DNA of 64,000 nt from Pseudomaricurvus hydrocarbonicus (GCF_011602365.1 NZ_JAAONZ010000015.1:1-64000), one strand, 5' to 3'. Shown: positions 7,853-17,380, numbered from the stretch's first letter. Made by a program: numbers and translations. Notes: generated from the sequence alone by a model not told the origin.

Positions 7853-7896
7853 GGTCAGAGTAAAAACTACTCTGTCGTCATGGTTTTACTCTGACC
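7853..7896. repeat. REP-like inverted repeat GGTCAGAGTAAAA
   Basis: Perfect 13-bp arms, GGTCAGAGTAAAA (7853-7865) and TTTTACTCTGACC (7884-7896), are separated by 18 bp that contain a further ACTCTG. It belongs to a different family from the GGACAGGCAC repeat. From memory, this motif occurs in palindromes associated with RAYT/IS200-like transposases; no transposase is present here. Confidence 0.65.
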
Positions 7897-8114
7897 CCGA
7901 ATACCTCGCTAAGCACGGCTTCCCGAGCGCAGTCTATCCAGCGGTTGAGTCGACGGGTTTGCTCTGTTTCCAGGGGGTGTTGTTGCAGTTCTCCGGGCGG
8001 TACTGCAGTCGGCACTCTGTGCTTTTCAGCGTTTCGTCGCGGCTGGCAAACTGATCTCCGACAGTTCTTCTACCTTGTCCTGTTCGCTTATGGGCAGTGA
8101 CAATCTGTTCAGTT

Positions 8115-8357
8115 CTATGGCCTCACCCACAAGCAGAGGGGGGTATGCCGTAGTGTCGCCAGAGCCACCTCGGGTTCTTTTACGGATACATCGGCCAGAT
8201 TCAGGTGACGTAATTCATTCTCGTCCTGAAAAAAGTTACCAATCCAGCGAGTGAAGGGTTGAATAACAGGAATAAATAAAGACAGGCTAATCAGATTAAA
8301 CAGGCTGAACCTTAACCCCACACCCACATGGATAATTAACCCGATAGTAAAAAACAA
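8115..8357 (-). pseudogene. Relic of Na/Pi cotransporter (NptA-like), internal fragment
   Basis: About 80 codons remain open on the minus strand. The segment FSLFNLISLSLFIPVIQPFTR followed by an acidic linker and VKEPEVALATLRH resembles the junction of the membrane part and the PhoU-like tail of Na/Pi cotransporters. The rest of a protein of roughly 550 residues is absent. Downstream on the same strand (8057 to about 7905) the frames are broken. The MHYT gene starts 74 bp away on the other strand. Confidence 0.5.
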
Positions 8358-8430
8358 TAATCAAGAGTCATCTAAATCATCTACTGACGCGTATAAAAAG
8401 CAATTATATTAATCCTTTGGGGAATTTTCG

Positions 8431-9699
8431 ATGAAGGGAACCTACGCTCTTGAGCTAGTATTTGCCTCCTATTGTGTTGCAGTGATCGCTGCCTTCACTG
8501 CTATCTACTTTGGTGCTCGTGTGCGCTCCCTATCGGGTAGCACTAAAACATTCTGGTTCGCTATTGGCGCTTTCTGCCTGGGGACAGGCATCTGGTCAAT
8601 GCACTTTGTTGGCATGAGCGCCTACAAAATGCCAATGGAAATGGAGATGAGTTTTGATTTTAAACTCACAGCAACTTCATTAATTATCGCAGTTTTAGCA
8701 TCCGGCCTGGGACTTAAAGCTATTACCAGCGAAGCGTTATCCCTGCCCCAGCTCATTATCCATGCGTTTATTATGGGTACTGGCGTCTTCACCATGCATT
8801 ACACCGGCATGTTTGCAATGAAGATGGATCCCGCGATGCAGTATGACAACTTTCTGGTGTTTATATCCGGAGTTATCGCAGTGGTTGCCTGCGGCGCGGC
8901 GCTGTGGATCTGCAGAAATATTGACAAGGCCGGTGAGCGTTACAGTTTCTGGGTAAAACTGGTTGCTGCGTTAGTGATGGGTGTTGCGATTTGCGGTATG
9001 CACTATACCGGCATGGCCGCGGTAAGCTTCCCCATAGAATCCCAGATGGCTGCCAGCAATACATTACGCGGCAACTGGATGGGCACTCCAACCGCCATCG
9101 CCTCTTCTATCTTTATTTTACTGCTCGTCTATATTGCGTTTCAGGATTTTCGTGAGCTTGAAAGAATCAAGAAAGAGAAAATGGCGACAGAACAAACCGC
9201 TCTTCACGCTGCGTTTAATGACAAGATCACCAATCTGCCAAACAGAACCGCATTTGAAGACCAGCTATTAAAAGTCATTGGTAAAAGTGACAGTTTTACC
9301 TTGCTCTATCTGGAGCTCAATAGCTACAGGGATATGAGCAAACACTACGGTGAGGCACAAGCACAAGAACTTGCCCGTACCTTCTCAGAAAGACTTCGCG
9401 GAAGCTTTGGTGAGGCGATCTATATCGCGCGTAACTCGACCACCGGTTTTTTTGTGTTGCTTAATAGCGCAAACAAAAGTGAAGCTACCCAACAGGCCAA
9501 GCAGTTTGTCGACAAAAACGATCAGCCACTGAACATCAACGGTGAATCATATTGGCCAACTTTCAGCGTAGGGTTTAGCAGCTATCCAAGCTCAGGTACC
9601 AATACCCGCTTGTTGATTCGACAAGCTCAGGTCGTTAAAACCAAATTTTCGACCCAGCCGGTTACCCGCATGGTAAAAGATGAAGCGGTAGTGGCTTAG
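8431..9699 (+). CDS. MHYT-domain membrane protein with degenerate GGDEF domain
   Basis: A 422-aa inner-membrane signalling protein. The first 245 residues form an MHYT sensor with about seven membrane helices and three repeats of the signature: MHFVGMSAYKMP, MHYTGMFAMKMDP and MHYTGMAAVSFP. MHYT domains are proposed to bind copper and sense O2, CO or NO. After a charged linker, a GGDEF-like fold begins at DKITNLPNRTAFE, but the catalytic GGDEF signature is replaced (NSTTGFFVLL), so diguanylate cyclase activity is unlikely. No EAL domain follows. A GGGG run lies 8 bp before the ATG. It stands alone between decayed genes. Confidence 0.88.
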   Translation: MKGTYALELVFASYCVAVIAAFTAIYFGARVRSLSGSTKTFWFAIGAFCLGTGIWSMHFVGMSAYKMPMEMEMSFDFKLTATSLIIAVLASGLGLKAITSEALSLPQLIIHAFIMGTGVFTMHYTGMFAMKMDPAMQYDNFLVFISGVIAVVACGAALWICRNIDKAGERYSFWVKLVAALVMGVAICGMHYTGMAAVSFPIESQMAASNTLRGNWMGTPTAIASSIFILLLVYIAFQDFRELERIKKEKMATEQTALHAAFNDKITNLPNRTAFEDQLLKVIGKSDSFTLLYLELNSYRDMSKHYGEAQAQELARTFSERLRGSFGEAIYIARNSTTGFFVLLNSANKSEATQQAKQFVDKNDQPLNINGESYWPTFSVGFSSYPSSGTNTRLLIRQAQVVKTKFSTQPVTRMVKDEAVVA

Positions 9700-9876
9700 T
9701 TTTCATCGCTGGAATGGAAGCCATAACTTCGATTCCAGCAAGAAACTATTGAAACATATAAGGCATACCAGTTTTCTGTTCTGACCTCAAAGCCCAGTAG
9801 CTCTGCCCCACCCACAATGAAATTACCAGGTGGGTAAAAGAACTCCTTTACAACATCTGCCGATGATGCACGAATC
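9700..9876. other. Intergenic between MHYT gene and MAPEG pseudogene
   Basis: No feature is recognised beyond AT-rich sequence. Confidence 0.3.
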
Positions 9877-9928
9877 GTGTGCTCACTTCAAAAAGGTATG
9901 TATGCATATGGACCCGCAAAGGCCGAGC

Positions 9929-10343
9929 ATGACGTCAGGTGTATCAGCCAAAAAGAGTTTTTTCTTGCTCTACTAGCGATTGCGATAGAATTGATCGCTG
10001 TGAGGGCGAGAGTTGTTAACGTGAAAAACGGTTCGTTAACTGCCAGTTATTTTGGGCTAATGCTGGCTGTAGAGCTGCCCGAATCCATTATAAAGCCACG
10101 CGTTTCTTCAATAATTTGTTTGAGATATCAGTTTTCTATTATGTTGTATGCACGTTATATATTTTTTTGGAAGTAGAAAGTACTTTGGCGCTGGTGAGTG
10201 CCTGGCTATTTGTTGTGAGCCGTATTTTTCAAGCAGTTGTTCACATAACGTATAACAAAGCCCCGTACCGAATGCTGGTATTTGCAATATCAATTTTGTG
10301 TGAGCTTTTTCTCTGGGTAGGTTTTATCGTTTCGTTATCATAA
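9929..10343 (+). pseudogene. MAPEG family protein, frameshifted
   Basis: Two overlapping frames together reconstruct a MAPEG-family membrane protein (glutathione/eicosanoid-metabolism fold, about 130 aa). The first part reads ALLAIAIELIAVRARVVNVK, then ASYFGLMLAVELPESIIK in one frame. At about 10091-10097 it must shift to continue ATRFFNNLFEISVFYYV and then VSAWLFVVSRIFQAVVHITY. The ATG at 9929 is in a third frame, so a second shift in the A/T run near 9945-9956 is likely. It is non-functional as read unless sequencing errors explain both shifts. Confidence 0.7.
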
Positions 10344-10611
10344 AACGGATGTTTGATCTTTGAGGTGTGTCGCGTTGCATACGATGTTGAATTTCTGAGA
10401 GTTAGTCATTTCTGATCACAAAATTCATCAGCTTCAGATGTAAAGTTCTATACAGGCTGACCTGGGTGCTGTTTATAGTGACGAGTACTTCAATAATTGA
10501 ACCAGGTAGTTGTTTTTATTTGACCTAACGGTTTAAATAAAATAGCAAAAAATAATTTACGCAGCCTGGCGATATGAACGTGTGGCATTATGCAGTCAAA
10601 GGTAAACCTCT
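10344..10611. other. Intergenic
   Basis: AT-rich, with no recognised gene. It presumably holds the promoter for the small ORF at 10612. Confidence 0.3.
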
Positions 10612-10863
10612 ATGAAAGTAATTATTGCAATATCTATTGCTGTTATCACGCTGCTATTTTTTACGCGCTATGATTTATATGAATCTGAAGACAGCTTTAG
10701 TAACTCTTATGTTGTCGTAGAAAAAGGCTTTTATCTTCAAGAGAGCTGTATTTCAAAAGGTGAGCAGCTAGATAAACCTTATAAATGTATTGGTTATAAT
10801 ACCTGGAGCGAGTTTCGAAAAAAGAATCATAACTACAAACAGGAGCGTGATGTTCAATACTAA
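10612..10863 (+). CDS. Small membrane-anchored or secreted hypothetical protein
   Basis: An 83-aa protein with an N-terminal hydrophobic segment (KVIIAISIAVITLLFF, residues 2-17) and a short hydrophilic tail with two cysteines (SCISKG and YKCIG). An AAAGG lies upstream of the ATG. I do not recognise the family. Codon use is AT-rich and it lies between two pseudogenes, so it may be a young or transferred gene. A single-pass anchor or an uncleaved signal peptide is equally possible. Confidence 0.5.
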   Translation: MKVIIAISIAVITLLFFTRYDLYESEDSFSNSYVVVEKGFYLQESCISKGEQLDKPYKCIGYNTWSEFRKKNHNYKQERDVQY

Positions 10864-11133
10864 AAGGTGTTGTATTTAATTTTAATGTGTGATGTTTAAG
10901 AAGTAATGATACACAATTTATGTTCAGCAGGCTTAAGATAATGTATATCGATTTACCAAAGGGTATTCTCACTCCGCATTTATGATTACAGGCACAGGGA
11001 TCTTTATCACTGACTCGCTCAATAACGAAGGCGTTTATAAAACTTTGATCGAGACATCCTATTTTTATTTTCGTATGGACGTAGATATGATCTGTGATTT
11101 TGGCCCTAAACGAGTTCGCCGTTATCGAGTATA

Positions 11134-11803
11134 AATACTTTGGTCTATGTCTTTGCGCCGAACAGATCGGGTGAACACACTCGAAAGTTGCTGCAAAGCT
11201 GTCAAGGCAAGCTGGTTTGTGAAGACTACAGTGGTTATAAGGCAAGCTTCGAAAGAGGCATTAAAGCGGTGCGATGCATGATTCCTGCACGCCGCGTATC
11301 AGAGCTCCCTGGAAAAATATGCACGGGAACAGATTAAACTTCTGTACAGTATCGAAAACAGATAAAACCTCTGAGCGATGAAGAGCAGCAGTGTGTACTA
11401 CAAGAATTATCAAAGCCAATACTGGATGGACTGCATCAATGGCTAGCCCTGCAACGCCAGAAAGTGCCTGATGGTACGAGGACGGCCAGAGCGATAGATT
11501 ACAGCTAAAGCCATGGGATACTTTACCTGGCTACTGCGAGGATGGCGCTGTGCTCATCGACAACCATCGGGTGGAAACCAGAACCGACCTTGGGCTATAG
11601 GTAGCAATAACTGGTTGTTTACGGGCTCGCTTCGCAGCGATCTGCGTGCCGTCAACGTCATGAGCCTGATCCAGTCAGCCAAACTTAACGATCACGATCC
11701 TTATGCGGATCTGAAAGATGTACTGGCCAGACTGCCAACACATAAAAATAACCGGTTGAATGAGCGTCTACCACACAACTCTAGGGATCCAGTCAAGGAA
11801 TGA
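11134..11803 (+). pseudogene. IS66 family transposase, decayed 3' portion
   Basis: The C-terminal half of an IS66 DDE transposase is readable across three frames: VYVFAPNRSGEHTRKLL and LVCEDYSGYKASF (11140-11280), then AREQIKLLYSIE, then KPLSDEEQQ, WLALQRQKVPDG and EDGAVLIDNHRVE, then GSNNWLFTGSLRSD, VMSLIQSAKLNDHDPYA and LKDVLARLPTH. Shifts occur near 11310, 11365 and 11575. The 5' half, the accessory TnpA and TnpB ORFs and the terminal repeats are missing, so this is an old remnant. Confidence 0.85.
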
Positions 11804-12414
11804 TGGCCGGACGTGTATGTTTGCTGTGGTATTAACGTTGATATCCGATCCTAATTGAATGAAAATAATTGCTTATTTAGCTTAGCATCGAGTGAGAGCG
11901 ACCTAGATGCACTGCTTATCTAACGGAGCGCAGGCGTCTGAAGCCGAGCATCGGATGGAAACATCGCCGAGGGGAAGAATTTCCGACGAGCTGTGTTTGA
12001 TTTTTGATCGTTGTTGTCTGAGGCAGAGATTTCAGTAGACTGTGTTGTGAGGTTTGCCACATTGAGTATCGCCGTGTATCCCTGCAAGCCCAGAAGCTTC
12101 TGCCCCAATTGGTCGGTGAAGCCTTGCCCGAAACTTCTGCATGCAACTATTTGTAATTTAAACGTTTCTTCCATGCGGGAGGGGTGTCAGCTGATTATCC
12201 TGAGTCATCTAATGGTTGATATCCTCTTCCTGATGGTCATATAACGAAGATATTGCCGGCGAGAATGAAGCCTGTGTGCTGGAAATAACCTCTAATTTAA
12301 TGAAAACTGAAAAAATCATAAAGAAAGGCTAGTGGTTTCTCTAACCTGAATCGTCTGTATTATAGGTCCGATCAAAAAACTACATAATTAATCGATAATG
12401 AGCTGATATTAGCT
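11804..12414. other. Gene-free spacer upstream of the FecI gene
   Basis: No ORF here has convincing family features; open frames at 11920-12174 (minus) are not recognised. The last 100 bp must hold the promoter of the sigma/anti-sigma operon, but I cannot point to clear -35/-10 boxes. Confidence 0.35.
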
Positions 12415-13008
12415 ATGACCGACGAGACAAACACTCACAGTATTTTTATGGGTTTAAGGAAAAGTCTGGCTGGCAGTATAGCCAGTTTTGTTCCGCCAGC
12501 TGATGTGGAAGATATCGTCCAGGAAACCTATGTAAAGATTTGCCAGATAAAGAATATTAATGAAATCAAATCGCCGAAGTCCTTTTTGTACAGGATAGTT
12601 CGCAACCTGGCTTTGGACCATCACAAAAGGGCTGAGATCAGGTTAACTGAGCCGGTCGAGGATCTCGACAGGCTCCACTTGGGGGGCGGCCACAACAGTG
12701 CTGACCAGCCCTTTGAGCAGGTCGCTGCAAACCAGGAATTTGGCTTTTTTTGCGAGGCTGTTCGGCGGTTACCCACTCAATGCCGACGAGCGTTTGTGCT
12801 GAAAAAAGTTTATGGATACTCCCAAAAAGAGATTGCCCGGGAAATGAATGTCAGCATAAACACGGTGGAAAACTATATTACTTTTGGTTTGAAAAAGTGT
12901 ACCCAGTATATGGAACAGTATGACGAAAAATTTGGTCGCCGAAGAAAAAGAAGCTCGGCATCGGCCAGTTCTCGGCCGTCTCTGAAAGGAGATTTAAATA
13001 ATGGCTAA
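12415..13008 (+). CDS. FecI-like ECF RNA polymerase sigma factor
   Basis: A 197-aa ECF sigma-70 factor. Region 2 is at about residues 20-75 (DVEDIVQETYVKICQI, SPKSFLYRIVRNLALDHHK) and region 4 at about 110-160 (RRLPTQCRRAFVLKKVYGYS then EIAREMNVSINTVENYI). The basic, serine-rich tail is longer than usual. In this family the factor directs RNA polymerase to the promoter of the cognate TonB receptor when the receptor signals through FecR. It overlaps fecR by 8 bp, which fits translational coupling. The start is the ATG at 12415; upstream SD is weak. Confidence 0.92.
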   Translation: MTDETNTHSIFMGLRKSLAGSIASFVPPADVEDIVQETYVKICQIKNINEIKSPKSFLYRIVRNLALDHHKRAEIRLTEPVEDLDRLHLGGGHNSADQPFEQVAANQEFGFFCEAVRRLPTQCRRAFVLKKVYGYSQKEIAREMNVSINTVENYITFGLKKCTQYMEQYDEKFGRRRKRSSASASSRPSLKGDLNNG

Positions 13009-14062
13009 TAATGTGGTTGCATTACCTACAGAGGAGTCTCGATACGACGAAGCGGCTCGCTGGATTGTTCGTCTTGATGAGAGCTTGACGACGGCTGAAC
13101 AGCAAGAATTACGAAAGTGGCTCGCAAAGAATCCCGAAAATCAGTTGTTACTAGAAGACATGGCGAGCCTTTGGGACAAAATGGATAGCCTATCCCGGTT
13201 GTCGAATTTGTTTTCCCCCAAACCCTCCTGTCGCCCACGCTCGCGGTTTTCCGGATGGGGCGTGGCAGCCTCTTTATGTCTGGGAATTTTGGTAGGGTTA
13301 GTGGCATGGCATGGCAGTGGGTTTCTCGATAACGGCAATCAAGAGTTGATTGCTCATGAAAATGTTTATCAAACTTCTATTGGTGAGCGTTCAACAGTGA
13401 GACTGGTGGATGGCTCCAGCATAACACTGAATACCAACAGTCTGGTTGAAGTAGAGTTCACCGATAGCTATCGCCTGATTTCACTTATTCGTGGAGAAAT
13501 ACACGTTAAAGTGGCCAAGGATGAAAAGCGGCCGCTGGCTGTGATGGCAAATGGCAAAGTTGCTCAGGCTGTTGGTACAGAATTCAATGTTGAAATTACA
13601 GATGAGAAAAACATTGAGTTGGTTGTTACGGAAGGAAAAGTAAGAGTCGCTGTGCTTGCTGCTTTGCCAGAAAAACAATCGGTTCGCACTGCCTTGGAAG
13701 GTTTGCCTGTGTCAGCGCCTGAAGTATCTGCCGGTCAGCAACTGATTTTTGGTGAAGTTGAATCTGATGAATCTTTGGCTGCTAAGGTTGCTGAAGTGGC
13801 ATCGGAAGATATTGAGGTCAAGTTGTCCTGGCAGAGCGGAAATCTTGTTTTCCGTGGTGAGTCGCTTGAAGAAGCTGTTAAAGAGGTCGCTCGCTATACA
13901 TCTGTGGAATTTATTATTCAGGATGAATCATTACGCCAAATTCGTGTTGGTGGGCATTTCAAAGCGGGCGATGTGGAAAGCCTTATTGCTGCATTAGAAG
14001 ATAACTTCAACATTGTTGCTCGTCGGAAAGATGATAAGCAAGTTGTCTTGAGCTCCAAATAA
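13001..14062 (+). CDS. FecR-like anti-sigma/regulator protein
   Basis: A 353-aa inner-membrane regulator. The cytoplasmic N-terminus (DEAARWIVRLDES and LRKWLAKNPENQ) is the sigma-binding DUF4880 type. One membrane helix follows at about residues 85-105. The periplasmic FecR domain (SIGERSTVRLVDGSSITLN to VVTEGKVRV) comes next, and an STN-like C-terminal domain (LVFRGESLEEAVKEVARYT) that contacts the receptor's signalling domain. A strong RBS, AAAGGAG, lies inside the end of the fecI gene. It relays occupancy of the downstream TonB receptor to the sigma factor. Confidence 0.92.
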   Translation: MANNVVALPTEESRYDEAARWIVRLDESLTTAEQQELRKWLAKNPENQLLLEDMASLWDKMDSLSRLSNLFSPKPSCRPRSRFSGWGVAASLCLGILVGLVAWHGSGFLDNGNQELIAHENVYQTSIGERSTVRLVDGSSITLNTNSLVEVEFTDSYRLISLIRGEIHVKVAKDEKRPLAVMANGKVAQAVGTEFNVEITDEKNIELVVTEGKVRVAVLAALPEKQSVRTALEGLPVSAPEVSAGQQLIFGEVESDESLAAKVAEVASEDIEVKLSWQSGNLVFRGESLEEAVKEVARYTSVEFIIQDESLRQIRVGGHFKAGDVESLIAALEDNFNIVARRKDDKQVVLSSK

Positions 14063-14156
14063 TTACAGCTACTTTTATCCGGTACATAATCCTTGGGTTG
14101 AAACCGCGCTAGTGCGCTAGACCAATACCTAATTTTATAGGGGGGGAGGATTTTTT

Positions 14157-17100
14157 TTGCATAATTATAATAATTACAAGTGGAAAATTAATCCTGAATC
14201 GTCACATATATACGCGATGTTGAAGCGTACTGCTGGGGCGATGAGAAGAAAGGTTTTCTTTTTATTATTGGTGGTGATTCCAATAATTTTTTCAATAGAG
14301 TCTGGCGCTGAGGAAGATATCCCTCGAAGTAGTTCACAGACTGTCCTTTTTAATATTCCTCAGCAATCTGCAGACCGGGCACTCATCCTGTATGCCGAAC
14401 AAGCTAATCTTACGGTGCTTTTTCCTTTTGATAAGGTCAGCACCGTTACCGCAAATCAGGTGAAGGGTAATTTTACTTTGCAAGATGCGGTAAACATTAT
14501 GCTGGTCGGTACTGGTTTGGAAGCCTGGTTTGAAAATAAAAATACAATAAAAATAGGTTTAATAGAGGATAGAAGAATGCAATATAAGAATAATTTGTTA
14601 GCACTTCTAGTCGGAACTACAGTTGGCGCGAGTGGTGCTGGTGCATCTGATCAAGCAGAACTTCCTATGATGGAAGAGGTAAGAGTCACGGGATCGCACA
14701 TTAAAGGCGCTAGTACAAATATGGCGAACCCCGTGTCGTCAATAAATCGTGATGATATGGAATATAGCGGTTCTCCAACACTGGTTGAACTGTTGCGCAA
14801 TATGCCTGGCATTTCGGGCAGTGATGGTGAAGCAAACCTGTTTGGATCGGCCGGGCTGGAGGGCACAGCCAATATTAATCTCCGGGGTATGGGACCAGGG
14901 CGAACTTTGGTTCTGATTAACGGGCGCAGACAAACTTTTTCACCGCACAGTATTGTGACGGATAAAATGCTTTTTGTTGATATTAACAATATTCCTGAAA
15001 TGGCTATTAGCAAAGTAGACTTTTTGAAGGAAGGTGCAGCGGCAACCTACGGTTCCGATGCGATGGCCGGTGTGGTTAACTTCTTGACCCGATCTGATTT
15101 CGAAGGTTTGGAAATTACAGGGTCTTATAAGGATATTAACGGTTCCGATGGCGATACTGATTTAGGCATGATCTGGGGTGTGGGAAATGAAATTACCCAT
15201 TGGGTGACCTCATTGAGCTACAATCAGCGCCGACCACTAAAGGTTGCTGATGATTCAGATAAGTTGCTCAGTTATGCCGACAACCCACAAGGTGGGTGGT
15301 CGAGTTTCGGGAACCCTGTCACCATTTATGACGCAGCAGGCGGCTCCGGGACAGCCGATCCCAATTGTGAGCTTTTAGGTGGGGTTGACTCTACTTTTTG
15401 TCGATTTCAATACACGGGATTTTTTAATCTGATTAACGATGAGACCCACCTTAAAGGTTTCTCTGAGCTTAATCACAGCGTCAATGATTCGCTTAACCTT
15501 CATGCTGAAGTGCTTTATGCTAAAACAGAGACTAGAGGGAAAGGGGCTCCAAGTTTGCCGCCTGCCGTGGCGGTAGATAACCTGAACCGGTTTGTACCGG
15601 ACTATCACCCCGGTTGGCAGGATATGGTTGCACAGTTTCCTGACTTGGCCGCTCTTGATGACCAGCAAAATCCAGAGGGTCTTAACGGGGTGGCTTACAG
15701 AGGTCGAATCATCGGTTCTGCAGGCCCTGCCGCAACACACATTCGTGACCACGAAACGTTCCGCGTCGCGTTCAACGTTGACGGTAGTTTCGATAACGGC
15801 ATTAACTATGACGGCGGTGTAACCTATTCCAGGGCCGAAATGGAAGGTCGAAGAGAGGACGCCTTCGTAGATAGATTACGGCTTGCACTGCTCGGGCTTG
15901 GCGGTCCTGACTGTAGTGGATCTACACCGGGTGCAAACGGTTGTCAGTTCTACAACCCGTTTTCAAACGCAATCCGCGTGTCTGGTAATAATGGTGTTGT
16001 AAACCCCAGCTATAATCCTGCTGTTGCCAATAGCGCTGGATTAATGAGTTGGGTCTCGCAACCCACGGGCGCTGATGAAAGTACCGATTTGTTTACCGCG
16101 GATATCGTATTCAGTGGGGAACTCTACAACTTTGAGTTGGCAGGCGGTGCCCTCGGTTACGCGGTTGGTGCCCAGTATCGTCGCGAATCTTATGAACTCG
16201 ATCCTATCGATAATTCCGACTTGAGTATCAACCCTTGTCCGACTCCCGGAGACACTACCTGCACCATCAAATCTGGTCCGTTCGGTTATGAAGCGGCAAC
16301 TCTCCCATTCGAAGATGATCAGGATATTGTAAGTGTGTTCGGTGAGTTGGCCTTGCCGTTAACGGAAAATCTGGATGTTCAATTAGCGTTACGCTTCGAG
16401 GATTACGGTGGTGAAGTGGGGTATACCATAGACCCGAAGGTTGCAGTACGCTGGCAGCTTTCTGATAGTCTGGCGTTACGAGGTTCGGCCAGTACCACCT
16501 TTCGTGGGCCAACATTAAACCAGCTAGGTGGTGTCAGTACGGCTAATGTTTATGTTTCAGAAGCGGGCGCCTATAAGCCAGTAGATACTCGGGGGAACCC
16601 GGACCTGGAGCCTGAAACAGCTGTAGGGTGGAATGTTGGTCTGATTGCTTCGCTGATGGATGATGCCATGACGCTAACAATAGATTACTGGAGCTTCGAT
16701 ATCCAAGACTCCATCGTTGTGGAACCTACCAACTCGGTCATTGCTGCTGCTAAACAGGGTATAGCACCATACGTCGACCAGGTCGCATTGGGGGCAGCAG
16801 GTAACTTCTCAACGGTTGAACGCATCAATACCAGTGTCATTAACGGACCTGATCTCGATATTTCCGGTATTGATTTTGGCGTTCGGTATGATGTTACAGC
16901 CGCTTGGTACCTTAGTATGGATGCCAACTATAACGTCGAATATGAGGTGAGTGATGCGGGTATTATCAACGGCTTCTCGGCGCTGGGTAGTCTAAACCAA
17001 GGCAGTATTGTGCGACCATTACCTCGCTGGAAAGGTCGGTTTGTTGCCGGTTATAACGGAATGAAAAATAGTGTGAACCTGGTTGCCAATTATGTTCATC

Positions 17101-17342
17101 ACTACTCGGATAACCGATCTATATTTAGTAGTAATACAAATGGTCAGGTCATTGATAGTCAAACAACCTTCGATCTCAATTATAACTATCTTTTAAGCGA
17201 AGATACGCGTTTAAGTCTTTCTGTGCAAAATCTCACCGACGAAGATGCGCCTTTTGCGCGGTTGGATTTGAACTACGATCCTTACACTCATAGTCCCTTG
17301 GGCCGCACTCTGAAATTGTCTTTCTCACACCACTTTAACTAA
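14157..17342 (+). CDS. TonB-dependent receptor with N-terminal STN signalling domain
   Basis: A 1061-aa outer-membrane transducer. From the TTG start at 14157 (behind a GGGGGGAGGA RBS) the order is: signal segment (about 30-50), STN domain (about 60-138; VLFNIPQQSADRALILYAEQ), a second signal-peptide-like segment (141-165), TonB box region (MEEVRVTGSH), plug (about 180-310; LRGMGPGRTLVLINGRRQ) and a 22-strand barrel ending in LKLSFSHHFN. ATG 14217, just before the first signal segment, is an alternative start; ATG 14577 with its own GAGG RBS would give a receptor without STN. The fecI-fecR context makes it a cell-surface-signalling receptor. The ligand is unknown. Confidence 0.9.
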   Translation: MHNYNNYKWKINPESSHIYAMLKRTAGAMRRKVFFLLLVVIPIIFSIESGAEEDIPRSSSQTVLFNIPQQSADRALILYAEQANLTVLFPFDKVSTVTANQVKGNFTLQDAVNIMLVGTGLEAWFENKNTIKIGLIEDRRMQYKNNLLALLVGTTVGASGAGASDQAELPMMEEVRVTGSHIKGASTNMANPVSSINRDDMEYSGSPTLVELLRNMPGISGSDGEANLFGSAGLEGTANINLRGMGPGRTLVLINGRRQTFSPHSIVTDKMLFVDINNIPEMAISKVDFLKEGAAATYGSDAMAGVVNFLTRSDFEGLEITGSYKDINGSDGDTDLGMIWGVGNEITHWVTSLSYNQRRPLKVADDSDKLLSYADNPQGGWSSFGNPVTIYDAAGGSGTADPNCELLGGVDSTFCRFQYTGFFNLINDETHLKGFSELNHSVNDSLNLHAEVLYAKTETRGKGAPSLPPAVAVDNLNRFVPDYHPGWQDMVAQFPDLAALDDQQNPEGLNGVAYRGRIIGSAGPAATHIRDHETFRVAFNVDGSFDNGINYDGGVTYSRAEMEGRREDAFVDRLRLALLGLGGPDCSGSTPGANGCQFYNPFSNAIRVSGNNGVVNPSYNPAVANSAGLMSWVSQPTGADESTDLFTADIVFSGELYNFELAGGALGYAVGAQYRRESYELDPIDNSDLSINPCPTPGDTTCTIKSGPFGYEAATLPFEDDQDIVSVFGELALPLTENLDVQLALRFEDYGGEVGYTIDPKVAVRWQLSDSLALRGSASTTFRGPTLNQLGGVSTANVYVSEAGAYKPVDTRGNPDLEPETAVGWNVGLIASLMDDAMTLTIDYWSFDIQDSIVVEPTNSVIAAAKQGIAPYVDQVALGAAGNFSTVERINTSVINGPDLDISGIDFGVRYDVTAAWYLSMDANYNVEYEVSDAGIINGFSALGSLNQGSIVRPLPRWKGRFVAGYNGMKNSVNLVANYVHHYSDNRSIFSSNTNGQVIDSQTTFDLNYNYLLSEDTRLSLSVQNLTDEDAPFARLDLNYDPYTHSPLGRTLKLSFSHHFN

Positions 17343-17380
17343 TAGCGCCAGATACAGAGAAATAGTCAAGGAATAAAAGG

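Noticed and set aside
11920-12174. Open frames on the minus strand as a possible IS66 accessory ORF
   Set aside because: Apart from a FKLQIV phrase nothing matches IS66 OrfA; the orientation is also opposite to the IS66 remnant.
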